Source of the DNA: Falsiroseomonas algicola
Lineage (GTDB): Bacteria > Pseudomonadota > Alphaproteobacteria > Acetobacterales > Acetobacteraceae
NCBI RefSeq assembly: GCF_011040385.1
Contig: NZ_JAAIKB010000001.1
Span: 434,001 to 498,000, forward strand
DNA length: 64,000 nt
Direction of reading: 5' to 3'
The translations under genes and the position numbers were made by a program. Every line of letters starts with the position of its first letter. The first letter of the stretch is position 1. Under the pieces are notes generated by a model that searched no databases, was not told the origin of the DNA, and was given only the letters and a program-made list of their open reading frames with translations. This document shows positions 36,207 through 44,021 of the stretch, piece by piece.

Positions 36207-37004
36207 GTGACGGCGATGCACCAGCACACGACAATGCCGGAGGAAGACGCCTGGGCCGCGCTGCTGCGCGCGCGCGACGGCGGCGCCGTGCCGGATGGCG
36301 CGCTGGGCGATCTCTTCGCCCCGGTTCTCGCCACGCCGATTGCCGAGGATGGCTGCATCGTGATCGGCCGGCTGGCGCAGACGCTGGATGGGCGCATCGC
36401 CTGCGCGAATGGCCACAGCCAGTGGATCGGCGGCCCGGGCGACATCCTGCACACCCATCGCCTGCGCGCGCTGTGCAACGTGGTGATGGTGGGCGCCCGC
36501 ACCGTGCATCACGACGATCCGCGCCTGACGACGCGCGAAGCCACGGGCCCCAACCCCGTGCGCGTGGTGCTCGACCCCGCGCGCCGCCTGCCCGACACGC
36601 ATCGCGTCTTCACCGATGGCGTGGCGCCGACGCTGCTCATCACCGCCACCGATGGTCCCGACCGGCACGGCCAGGCGGAGGTGCTGCGCGCTGGCGAAGG
36701 CGAGATCGACCTTCCTGCGCTGCTGCGCGCCCTTGCGGCGCGCGGCCTGCGTCGCATCTTCGTCGAGGGCGGCGGCCGCACCGTCTCCGCCTTCCTCGCC
36801 GCCGGCTGCCTCGACCGCCTGCATGTGACGCTCGCCCCCGTGATCCTCGGCTCCGGCATTCCCGCCTTCACGCTGCCGGAGGCCGTGCGCATGGACCAGG
36901 GTCTGCGCTTCCGCTGGGCGGTGCATCCGATCGGCGAGGACCTGCTGCTCGACATCCCGCTCGGGCGCCGGCGCCCGGGCAGTTGCGAAGGCGACGCGCG
37001 ATGA
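36207..37004 (+). CDS. RibD C-terminal (dihydrofolate reductase-fold) reductase
   Basis: The 265-residue product has GCIVIGRLAQTLDGRIAC, GDILHTHRLRALCNVVMVGA and TVHHDDPRLTTR, then LLRALAARGLRRIFVEGGGR and LAPVILGSGIPAF. This is the RibD_C pattern of NADPH-dependent reductases acting on pyrimidine or pterin sugar chains. The deaminase domain of RibD is absent; about 45 residues of unrelated sequence precede. It starts a tight gene run and overlaps the next start by 4 bases, suggesting a reduction step in a pterin-type pathway rather than riboflavin synthesis. Confidence 0.85.
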   Translation: MTAMHQHTTMPEEDAWAALLRARDGGAVPDGALGDLFAPVLATPIAEDGCIVIGRLAQTLDGRIACANGHSQWIGGPGDILHTHRLRALCNVVMVGARTVHHDDPRLTTREATGPNPVRVVLDPARRLPDTHRVFTDGVAPTLLITATDGPDRHGQAEVLRAGEGEIDLPALLRALAARGLRRIFVEGGGRTVSAFLAAGCLDRLHVTLAPVILGSGIPAFTLPEAVRMDQGLRFRWAVHPIGEDLLLDIPLGRRRPGSCEGDAR

Positions 37005-37984
37005 AGGCCAATGCCCTGTGGACCATCGCACCGCAGCGCGCCGAGTTGCGGGAGCAGGACCTGGCGGTGCCCGGCCCCGACCAGGTGCTGGTGGACACCA
37101 TTGCGACGGGAATCTCCCGCGGCACGGAGCGCCTGGTCTTCGAAGGCCGCGTGCCCGAAAGCCAGTGGCCCGCCATGCGCGCACCGCTGCAATACGGCGA
37201 GTTCCCCTTCCCGCTCTCCTACGGCTACAGCGCGGTCGGCCGCGTCCGTGCGGGGGCGGAGGCGCTGCTCGGCCGCCGCATCTTCTGCCTGCACCCGCAT
37301 CACGACGCCTTCGTGGCGCCGGCATCGATGTGCATTCCGGTGCCGGATGCCGTGCCGGACCATCGCGCGGTGCTGGCAGCCAATATGGAAACCGCCGTCA
37401 ACGTCCTGTGGGATGCGCGGCCGCTGGTCGGCGAGCGCGCGCTGGTCGTGGGCGCCGGCGTGGTCGGTCTCCTCGTCACCTTCCTGCTGGCCCGCATGCC
37501 GGGGGTCGAGCTCGTGGTCTGCGACATCGATGAAGGGCGCCGCTCCATTGCCGAGAGCTTCGGCGCCCGCTTCGTCGCGCCCGCCGATGCGCCCGGCGAT
37601 CGCGACCTCGTCATCCACGCCTCCGCCAGCCCCGCGGGGCTTCGCCTCGCGCTGTCCTGCTGCGGCTTCGAAGGCCGCGTCGTCGAAGCGTCCTGGTTCG
37701 GCGACAAGGAGGTTGCGCTGCCGCTCGGCGAAGCCTTCCACGCGAAGCGGCTGTCCCTCGTCTCTACCCAGGTCGGCCAGGTGGCACCCGCCATGCGCGG
37801 CCGCCGCGCCTATGCGGATCGCCTGGCGCTGGCGCTGTCGCTGCTGGATGATGCGCGGCTCGATGCACTGCTCGGCCCGGCCATCCCGTTCAAGGATCTG
37901 CCGCAATCCCTGGGCACTGTGCTGTCGCCGCCGCCTGGCGATCCGCAGCCGCTCTGCCCCTTCGTCACCTATATATATAAGTGA
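37001..37984 (+). CDS. BchC-like medium-chain dehydrogenase
   Basis: The 327-residue MDR protein contains TGISRGTERLVFEGRVPES, MRAPLQYGEFPFPLSYGYSA, FCLHPHHDAFVAP and AVLAANMETAVNVLWDARPL. These segments closely parallel BchC, which oxidises the 2-hydroxyethyl (later 3-) side chain in bacteriochlorophyll synthesis. The Rossmann motif is VVGAGVVGLLV. The usual Cys ligands of zinc alcohol dehydrogenases are missing. No bch gene is nearby, so it probably oxidises or reduces a side-chain alcohol of another product of this operon. Confidence 0.85.
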   Translation: MKANALWTIAPQRAELREQDLAVPGPDQVLVDTIATGISRGTERLVFEGRVPESQWPAMRAPLQYGEFPFPLSYGYSAVGRVRAGAEALLGRRIFCLHPHHDAFVAPASMCIPVPDAVPDHRAVLAANMETAVNVLWDARPLVGERALVVGAGVVGLLVTFLLARMPGVELVVCDIDEGRRSIAESFGARFVAPADAPGDRDLVIHASASPAGLRLALSCCGFEGRVVEASWFGDKEVALPLGEAFHAKRLSLVSTQVGQVAPAMRGRRAYADRLALALSLLDDARLDALLGPAIPFKDLPQSLGTVLSPPPGDPQPLCPFVTYIYK

Positions 37985-37997
37985 GAGATCGCGCCCG

Positions 37998-38396
37998 ATG
38001 TTCAGCCTGACCGTCGTCGACCACATCATGATCGCGCACAGCTTCCGCGGCGATGCCTTCGGCCCCGCGCAGCGCCTGCACGGCGCGACCTTCATCGTGG
38101 AGGCGGAGTTCCGCGCGCCGAAGCTGGACGACCTGCACCTGCTGGTCGATATCGGCCTCGCCAAGGATCACCTGCGCGCCATCCTGGCGCCGATGGACTA
38201 CCGCAACCTGGATGCGGAGCCCGTTTTCGCCGGCAAGAACACCACCACCGAATATCTCTGCCTGCACATCCACGGCCTGCTCGCCCAGGCCTGCCGCGAC
38301 GGCGTGCTGGGCGATGGTGGCAAGGCGGTGACGGGCCTCAAGATCCTGCTGCGGGAAAGCCACATCGCCTGGGCGGCCTTCGAGGGGCCGGTCTGA
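37998..38396 (+). CDS. divergent 6-pyruvoyl/6-carboxy-tetrahydropterin synthase homologue
   Basis: The 132-residue product shows the PTPS fold: IAHSFRG (first zinc His 14), RLHGATFIVEAEF (His 28), LAPMDYRNLD, GKNTTTEYLCLHI and a C-terminal LRESHIAWAAFEG. Compared with the canonical Cys-x3-His-Gly-His motif, the Cys is Ala 24 and the second His is Ala 30. The Asp-His pair in the next motif is Asp-Tyr. The usual QueD or PTPS activity is therefore doubtful. It follows the BchC-like gene by 13 bases and precedes the glycosyltransferase by 10. Confidence 0.85.
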   Translation: MFSLTVVDHIMIAHSFRGDAFGPAQRLHGATFIVEAEFRAPKLDDLHLLVDIGLAKDHLRAILAPMDYRNLDAEPVFAGKNTTTEYLCLHIHGLLAQACRDGVLGDGGKAVTGLKILLRESHIAWAAFEGPV

Positions 38397-38406
38397 GGCC
38401 ACGACG

Positions 38407-39447
38407 ATGCGGATCGCCTTCCTCGTCCCGGGGCCGATCACCGCCATCTCCGGCGGCTACGGCTATGATCGCCGGCTGGTCGCGGGCATGCGGGCGCTGG
38501 GCCATGAGGTCACAGTGCTGGAACTGTCGGGCCAGCACCCGCTGCCAGACGATGCCGCGCGCGACAGCGCGCGCGCCGCGCTGGCGCAGGTGCCGGCCGG
38601 CACGCACATCGTCATCGACGGCCTTGGCCTTCCGTCCTTCGAGCCGCTGCTGGATGAACTCGAACGCCGCGGCGCGGTCGGCCTGATCCATCACCCGACG
38701 GCCTTGGAGCACGGCAACCCCGGCCCGGTGCGCGACGCGCTGCGGGCGGCGGAGCAGGCGATCTTCCCGCACCTCGCGCGCCTGGTCGCGACCAGCCCGC
38801 TGACCGCGCGGCGGCTCGCGCCCGAATTCGGCGCCGATCCCGCGCGCATCGGCGTGGTGGAACCGGGCACCGATCCGGCGCCGCGCAGCGCCGGCTCCGG
38901 TGGGCCGGGCTGCGCCATAACGGCCGTCGGCACGCTGATCCCGCGCAAGGGACATGACGTGCTGCTGCGCGCCCTCGGCACGCTGCCGGACCTGGACTGG
39001 ACGCTGACCATCGTCGGTTCACCGCGCGACAAGGTGCATGCCGACGGGCTGGTCGCGCTGGCCGAGGAGCTTGGCATCAAGCAACGCGTGACCTTCGCGG
39101 GCGAGGTCGCCGAGATGGCCCCGCTCTGGGCGAAGACGGACCTCTTCGCGCTGGCGACGCATTGGGAAGGCTATGGCATGGCCGCGGCGGAAGCACTCGC
39201 GCGCGGCATCCCGGTGGCCATCACGGCCGGCGGCGCGATCGCGGAGGTCGTGCCGACCGCGGCCGGCGTCATCTCCCCGCCTGGCGACGTCGTCTCCCTC
39301 GGCAAGGCGATGCGCCGCGCCATCTTCGACACCGATCTGCGCGCGGAGATGGCGGAGGTGGCGTGGGAGGCCGGCCAGCGCCTGCCGCGCTGGGAGGACC
39401 GCGCGAGCGCCTTCGTGCAGGAGATCGAGAAGGCAGCGGACCGATGA
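38407..39447 (+). CDS. GT4-family glycosyltransferase
   Basis: The 346-residue enzyme has an N-terminal Rossmann lobe with MRIAFLVPGPITAISGGYGY and a C-terminal GT4 lobe with AVGTLIPRKGHDVLLRAL (donor loop) and HWEGYGMAAAEALARGIPVA (E-x7-E donor-binding motif). It is GT-B fold, probably retaining. Context suggests glycosylation of a small-molecule, possibly pterin-like, acceptor rather than polysaccharide. Its stop overlaps the next ATG by 4 bases. Confidence 0.9.
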   Translation: MRIAFLVPGPITAISGGYGYDRRLVAGMRALGHEVTVLELSGQHPLPDDAARDSARAALAQVPAGTHIVIDGLGLPSFEPLLDELERRGAVGLIHHPTALEHGNPGPVRDALRAAEQAIFPHLARLVATSPLTARRLAPEFGADPARIGVVEPGTDPAPRSAGSGGPGCAITAVGTLIPRKGHDVLLRALGTLPDLDWTLTIVGSPRDKVHADGLVALAEELGIKQRVTFAGEVAEMAPLWAKTDLFALATHWEGYGMAAAEALARGIPVAITAGGAIAEVVPTAAGVISPPGDVVSLGKAMRRAIFDTDLRAEMAEVAWEAGQRLPRWEDRASAFVQEIEKAADR

Positions 39448-40322
39448 CGGAAACCTTCGACGGCGATTGGCTCGACCTGCGGGAGCCCCATGACGCGGCC
39501 GCGCGCAACGTGGCGCTGGCGCAGCAACTCGCCGCCGCGCTGCCCGCCCGTCCCCGCATCCTCGACCTCGGCGCCGGCACCGGTTCGCTGCTGCGCTGGA
39601 TGGGCCACTTCATCGGCCGCGCCCAGGCCTGGACGCTGGTGGATGCCGACCCCGAACTCGTCGGCCGCGCCTTCGAGACCATCGCGGGGCGTGCGCTGGA
39701 GGCGGAGTGGACCGTCACCTGGCCCGGCCGCAAGACGCTGCTGGTCCATTCGCCCCACGGCGCCTGGCGCGTGGAAGCGCTGGTCGCCGATCTGCGGGAA
39801 GCGCCGGACAACCTCCCGCTCGACCAGGTGGATGCCGTGGTGAACACCGCGCTCTGCGACCTGGTGTCGGAGGAATGGGTGCAGCGCATCGCCGAAGGCT
39901 GCGCGGAGTATCGCCTGCCCTTCTACGCCGCGCTGAACGTGACGGGGCGGGAGCGCTTCATGCCTCCCCACCCCGCCGATGCGCTGGTGGCGCGCGGCTT
40001 CGCCCGCGACCAGCTGCGGGACAAGGGCTTCGGCGGCGTGGCGCTCGGCGCCCGCGCGCCCTCCGTGATCGCGGAGGCCTTCGCGGCGCATGGCTACAGC
40101 GTGCATCGCGCGCCGAGCGACTGGGCGATCAGCCGTCGCGATGCCGCCATGGCCGCCGAGATCGCCGATGGCCATGGCCGTGCCGCCATGGCGCATGAAC
40201 GCCGCGATCGCCGCCGCCTGCTGGACTGGATGGTGGACCGCCGTGCCCAGGCCGGGCTGCTGCGGCTCTCCGTTCGCGTCGGCCATACCGACATCCTTTG
40301 CCTGCCGCCTGAGAAGGGTTGA
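39444..40322 (+). CDS. class I SAM-dependent methyltransferase
   Basis: The 292-residue protein has RILDLGAGTGSLLRWMG (SAM motif I), WTLVDADPELVGRAFE, VDAVVNTALCDLVSEEW and PFYAALNVTGRERFMPPHPA. The substrate is not evident. It overlaps the glycosyltransferase gene by 4 bases and ends 4 bases before the kinase start, so its substrate is probably the operon's product. Confidence 0.88.
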   Translation: MTETFDGDWLDLREPHDAAARNVALAQQLAAALPARPRILDLGAGTGSLLRWMGHFIGRAQAWTLVDADPELVGRAFETIAGRALEAEWTVTWPGRKTLLVHSPHGAWRVEALVADLREAPDNLPLDQVDAVVNTALCDLVSEEWVQRIAEGCAEYRLPFYAALNVTGRERFMPPHPADALVARGFARDQLRDKGFGGVALGARAPSVIAEAFAAHGYSVHRAPSDWAISRRDAAMAAEIADGHGRAAMAHERRDRRRLLDWMVDRRAQAGLLRLSVRVGHTDILCLPPEKG

Positions 40323-40326
40323 CCCC

Positions 40327-41586
40327 ATGCCGCTCCTGCTCGGCTGCATCGCCGATGACTTCACCGGCGCCACCGATCTCGCCTCCATGCTCGTGCGCAA
40401 CGGGATGGCGACGGTGCAGGTCATCGGCGTTCCGACCGGCCCGCTGCCGGAGGCCGATGCGATCGTCGTGGCGCTGAAGTCCCGCACCGCGCCGGTGCGC
40501 GACGCGGTGGCGGAAAGCGTGGCGGCGGCGGATGCGCTGCTGGCCGCCGGCGCGCAGCAGCTCTTCTTCAAATACTGTTCTACCTTCGACAGCACGGATG
40601 CGGGCAATATCGGGCCCGTTGCGGATGCGCTGCTGAAACGCCTCGGCGCCGGCTTCGCCCTCGCCTGCCCCGCCTTCCCGGCCAACAACCGCAGCATCTA
40701 CCAGGGCCACCTCTTCGTCGGCGGGACGCTGCTGAACGAGAGCGGGATGGAGAACCACCCGCTGACGCCGATGAAGGACGCGAACCTGGTGCGCGTGCTG
40801 TCGCGCCAGACGGAGGGCGCCGTCGGTCTCGTGCCCTTCGCCGTGGTGGAGCAGGGCGCGACCTCCATCCGCCAGGCGATGACGCGCCTGGCCGAGGGCG
40901 GCCGCCGCTACGCGATCGTGGATGCCGTGAGCGACAGCCACCTGATGGCGATCGGCGAGGCGGCGGCGAGCCATCCGCTGATCACCGGCGGATCCGGCGT
41001 GGCGATGGGGCTGCCGGCGAATTTCCGCGCCAAGGGGCTGCTGCCTTCGCGCGACGATGCCGCGACCCTGCCGGAAGCAGGCGGCCTCTGCGCCGTCGTC
41101 GCCGGCAGCTGCTCCCGCGCCACGCTCGGCCAGATCGGCTTCGCCCGGGATCATGCGCCGGTGCTGGAACTGGATGTGCTCGGCACGCCGGACGCCGCCG
41201 TGCTGGCGGCGCAGGCGCTGGCCTGGGCGGAAGGCAAGCTCGACGCGCAGCGCCCCATCGTCATCGCCGCCTCCGCGCCGCCGGAGCAGGTCGCGGCCCT
41301 GCAGGCGAAGCTGGGCCGCGATGCCGCCGGCGCGCTGGTGGAGCATGCGCTGTCGAGCGTCGCCGAAGGGCTGGTGGCGCGTGGCGTGAAGCGCCTGGTG
41401 GTGGCAGGCGGAGAGACATCCGGCGCCGTCGTCTCCCGCCTTGGCGTCACAACGCTCCGCATCGGGCATGAGATCGACCCGGGCGTACCCTGGACCTTCG
41501 CGGAGCCCACGGGGATCCATCTGGCGCTGAAGTCCGGCAATTTCGGCGCGCGCGACTTCTTCCTGAAGGCCTTCGATCATGTCTGA
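40327..41586 (+). CDS. otnK: four-carbon acid sugar kinase (OtnK-like)
   Basis: The 419-residue protein has the N-terminal MPLLLGCIADDFTGATDLAS, KYCSTFDSTDAGNIGPVADA and CPAFPANNRSIYQGHLFVGG. The C-terminal nucleotide-binding domain contains LVVAGGETSGAVVSRLG. This is the DUF1537 family; OtnK phosphorylates 3-oxo-tetronates from threonate or erythronate catabolism. It overlaps the aldolase gene by 8 bases, the classic otnK–otnC pair, yet is joined without a gap to the methyltransferase operon. Dehydrogenase and isomerase partners (DenD/LtnD, OtnI) are not visible. Confidence 0.9.
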   Translation: MPLLLGCIADDFTGATDLASMLVRNGMATVQVIGVPTGPLPEADAIVVALKSRTAPVRDAVAESVAAADALLAAGAQQLFFKYCSTFDSTDAGNIGPVADALLKRLGAGFALACPAFPANNRSIYQGHLFVGGTLLNESGMENHPLTPMKDANLVRVLSRQTEGAVGLVPFAVVEQGATSIRQAMTRLAEGGRRYAIVDAVSDSHLMAIGEAAASHPLITGGSGVAMGLPANFRAKGLLPSRDDAATLPEAGGLCAVVAGSCSRATLGQIGFARDHAPVLELDVLGTPDAAVLAAQALAWAEGKLDAQRPIVIAASAPPEQVAALQAKLGRDAAGALVEHALSSVAEGLVARGVKRLVVAGGETSGAVVSRLGVTTLRIGHEIDPGVPWTFAEPTGIHLALKSGNFGARDFFLKAFDHV

Positions 41587-42214
41587 GGGCGCGCTGCGGC
41601 TTCAGCTGGCGGAGTTGGCGAAGTCGCTGTTCGACCGTGGCTACTCCGTCGGCACCGCGGGCAACATCAGCGTGCGCCTGCCCGATGGCTACCTGATGAC
41701 GCCGACCAATTCCTCGCTCGGACGGCTCGATCCCGCGCGCATCAGTCGGCTGGATGCCGAATGGCGGCATGTCGGCGGCGACAAGCCGTCCAAGGAGGTC
41801 TTCCTGCATCGCGCGGTGCTCACCGCTCGGCCGGAGGCGGGCGCAGTGGTTCACCTGCACTCCACCTACGCCACCGCCATTTCCTGCATCGCGCCGGAGG
41901 GCGGCGATGCGGAGGTCCCGCCGCTGACGCCCTACTTCGTCATGCGCATCGGCCGCCGCCTGCCCTGCGTGCCCTACTACCGCCCGGGCGACGCAGCGAT
42001 GGAGGACGACGTCCACCACGCCGCGCTGGCCGCCAAGGCGCTGCTCCTGGCCAATCACGGCCCGGTCGTCAGCGGTGCCACCCTCGTCGATGCCGTGAAT
42101 GCGGCGGAAGAGCTGGAGGAGGCTGCGCGCCTGGCGCTGCTGCTGCGCGACGTACCCGGTGTGCGGCGCCTCACACCCGCACAGGTGGACAACCTGCTGG
42201 CGACCTTTGGCTAG
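41579..42214 (+). CDS. otnC: 3-oxo-tetronate 4-phosphate decarboxylase (class II aldolase family)
   Basis: The 211-residue protein has AGNISVRLPDGYLMTPTNSS, HLHSTYATAISC (metal-binding His pair) and LLANHGPVVSGATLVDAVNA (a further His). The likely catalytic acid is E in KPSKEVFLHRAV. It is an AraD/fuculose aldolase-fold enzyme matching OtnC, which decarboxylates the OtnK product to dihydroxyacetone phosphate. Confidence 0.9.
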   Translation: MSEGALRLQLAELAKSLFDRGYSVGTAGNISVRLPDGYLMTPTNSSLGRLDPARISRLDAEWRHVGGDKPSKEVFLHRAVLTARPEAGAVVHLHSTYATAISCIAPEGGDAEVPPLTPYFVMRIGRRLPCVPYYRPGDAAMEDDVHHAALAAKALLLANHGPVVSGATLVDAVNAAEELEEAARLALLLRDVPGVRRLTPAQVDNLLATFG

Positions 42215-42217
42215 GCG

Positions 42218-42685
42218 CTACAGGGACGCGCCGGGGTCGATGCGGATCACGTAGCTCCGCCAATCCGCGCGCGTGGCGATCCGTTCATAGAGCGCGATGG
42301 CGGCGACATCGCCCTCCGGCACGATCCAGCGCAGGTGGCTCCAGCCCCGCGCCTCCCCTTCCCGCACCGCGGCGGCGATCAAGGCGCGCGCGATGCCGCG
42401 GCCGCGCGCCTCCGGCCGGACGAAGAGGTCGTCGAGGTTGCCGCAGCGCCGCGCGAAGACGACCTCGGGCAGGTCGAACAGGATCGCGAAACCGACCGCC
42501 TCGCCGCCCTCCTCCGCCAGCAGAACTTCCGCCGCCGGATGGCTCGCCAGCAGCGCCGCCTGCGCCTCCGGCGATGCGGTCGCGGCGCCATTCAGCACGC
42601 CGCGCATCTCCGCGGCGTAGAGTGCCAGCAGCGGCGCCAGGCGGTGCCGGTGGTCGCGCGGCAGCATGGTGATGGTCATCGGCAT
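42218..42685 (-). CDS. GNAT family N-acetyltransferase
   Basis: The 155-residue protein has DDLFVRPEARGRGIARALIA (acetyl-CoA pyrophosphate loop, motif A) preceded by VGFAILFDLPEVVF, and a final ALYERIATRADWRSYVI. The acceptor is unknown. It converges on otnC with 3 bases between. Confidence 0.92.
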   Translation of the reverse strand: MPMTITMLPRDHRHRLAPLLALYAAEMRGVLNGAATASPEAQAALLASHPAAEVLLAEEGGEAVGFAILFDLPEVVFARRCGNLDDLFVRPEARGRGIARALIAAAVREGEARGWSHLRWIVPEGDVAAIALYERIATRADWRSYVIRIDPGASL

Positions 42686-42705
42686 GACGGGCTCCGAACG
42701 CGAAA

Positions 42706-42738
42706 GGGGCGCCGCCCGCGTGATGCGGACGACGCCCC
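42706..42738 (-). terminator. candidate terminator of the histone-like gene
   Basis: A 14-15-bp GC-rich stem (with wobble pairs) and 4-base loop lies 23 bases after the histone-like stop; on the minus strand CCCCTTTCG follows. The T run is short. Confidence 0.5.
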
Positions 42739-42760
42739 CTCGCCGGGATCGGCAGGCGTA

Positions 42761-43351
42761 TTAGGAAGCGGATTCCGGCGTCGCGGCGGGCGCAGGAGCC
42801 GCAGCGGCGGCGGCGGCGGCCTTCTTCGCGGCGCGGGTGGCGGCGGCCTTCTTCGCGGCTTCGCTGCGCGCGGACGGCGCTGCGGCGGCAGCCTTCTTCG
42901 GGGCGGCCTTCTTGGGCGCAGCCGCCTTCTTCGGCGCAGCGGCCTTCTTGGCAGCCGGCTTCTTGGCGGCGGCCTTCTTCGGCGTCGCGGCCTTCTTGGC
43001 AGCCGGCTTCTTGGCGGCGGCCTTCTTCGGCGCGGCCTTCTTGGCGGCCGGCTTCTTGGCGGCGGCCTTCTTCGGCGCGGCCTTCTTCGCGGCAGCCTTC
43101 TTCGGCGCGGCCTTCTTCGGCGCAGCCTTCTTGGCGGCGGGCTTCTTCGCGGCAGCGGCCTTCTTCGGCGCGGCCTTCTTGGCAGCCGGCTTCTTGGCGG
43201 CAGCGGCCTTCTTCGGCGCGGCCTTCTTCGCGGCCGGCTTCTTGGCGGCGGGCTTCTTCGCCGTCTTCTTCGCAGTCGCCATCGCCATCGCCTGGGCGCG
43301 CGGCGCGGCGGCCTCGACCTCGGTCTCGGTGGTCACGGTGGTGTCGGTCAT
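42761..43351 (-). CDS. histone H1-like Ala/Lys/Pro-rich DNA-binding protein
   Basis: The 196-residue product starts MTDTTVTTETEVEAAAPRAQ at 43351, then consists of repeated AAKKPAAKK and AAPKKAA blocks (about residues 28-155). A short EAAKKAAATRAAKKAAAA segment and a Pro/Ala tail end it. Such lysine-rich repeats bind and condense DNA like the C-terminal tail of eukaryotic H1. The antisense frame is the Ala/Phe-rich shadow. Repeat number probably varies among strains. The in-frame upstream extension is compositionally different and was not used. Confidence 0.9.
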   Translation of the reverse strand: MTDTTVTTETEVEAAAPRAQAMAMATAKKTAKKPAAKKPAAKKAAPKKAAAAKKPAAKKAAPKKAAAAKKPAAKKAAPKKAAPKKAAAKKAAPKKAAAKKPAAKKAAPKKAAAKKPAAKKAATPKKAAAKKPAAKKAAAPKKAAAPKKAAPKKAAAAAPSARSEAAKKAAATRAAKKAAAAAAAAPAPAATPESAS

Positions 43352-44021
43352 GTGGTCAGGATCTCCGATCTTTTGTCCGGTGAGTGGTGTTCCGGTGGTG
43401 ATGGGCCCGCGCGGCTTGCGCCGCCTCGTACCCGCGAAAGCCGTCTGGACCGTGCGTCTTCCCAGTGGCGCGGATCCCGTATCGCGCCGTCCCGGTGCAG
43501 CCGCCGTCCCGCTTCCGCCGGCGCCGGTCAGGGATGCGATGCCTGCGGCGTCACGCCGCGTCGCGCCCTTCCCGGCTTCTCTCCCGCCAGCGCCCGGCGC
43601 CGCGATGGCGCTGGTTGCCCGCGCCGCGATGGCGCTGTTTGGCGGTGCGGAACATGGCGTGCATTGCACGATCCCCTGCTCCACGAGCCTGCGGTCCATG
43701 GACCGATCCTTCCTGCTGCGCGACACCGCCCGTGTGTTCTGCGTGACGTCGTCGCCGCGAGGATGAAGCCGCCTTGGCGCCGACGTTCACGCGAATCGCG
43801 TCAAGCGATGCGTGCATCGTCACGCTATCCGTGTGTGCAACCTGCCTGTCAAACGAAAACGCACGAACGACGTGCAGCGATGTGCATCGCGTGTGCAGCG
43901 ACGTGCGAGAGAGGCATGCGAAGGCAGTGACGCATGCCTGTTCCGCGATGCGCGGAAGCGGTCGTCGCGCCGCTTCCGCCACCGGGATGACGCCGCGCGA
44001 CGATGCGCGCGGCGTTGCCGA
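43352..44021. other. 670-base gap with palindromes and GTGCA repeats
   Basis: I find no convincing gene. Frames crossing it are Arg/Ala-rich without family motifs. The part next to 43351 should hold the histone-like promoter. A 17-bp direct repeat (43597-43613 and 43621-43637, 24-bp period) lies in the middle. From 43806 to 43939 there is a cluster of GTGCA-containing repeats and palindromes, listed separately. Confidence 0.6.
43806..43939. repeat. GTGCA repeat and palindrome cluster
   Basis: Contains CGATGC-GT-GCATCG (43806-43819) and GCGATG-TG-CATCGC (43877-43890). Two copies of GTGCAGCGAYGTGC lie at 43872 and 43893, exactly 21 bases apart. A perfect 9-bp inverted repeat AGGCATGCG/CGCATGCCT with a 10-base loop is at 43912-43939. 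The layout looks like multiple protein-binding sites on one DNA face. Confidence 0.6.

Noticed and set aside
43352-43726. In-frame N-terminal extension of the histone-like gene
   Set aside because: Composition changes to Arg/Gly/Pro without motif; ATG 43351 begins a typical acidic leader before the Lys repeats.
42837-43766. Plus-strand Ala/Phe/Gly-rich frame of 309 codons
   Set aside because: Antisense shadow of the lysine-rich repeats of the histone-like gene; AAFFGAA blocks are the reverse complement of KK codons.
43551-43982. Minus-strand 143-codon frame in the geneless gap
   Set aside because: Arg/His-rich, no family similarity or ribosome site, and it covers palindromes better explained as regulatory DNA.
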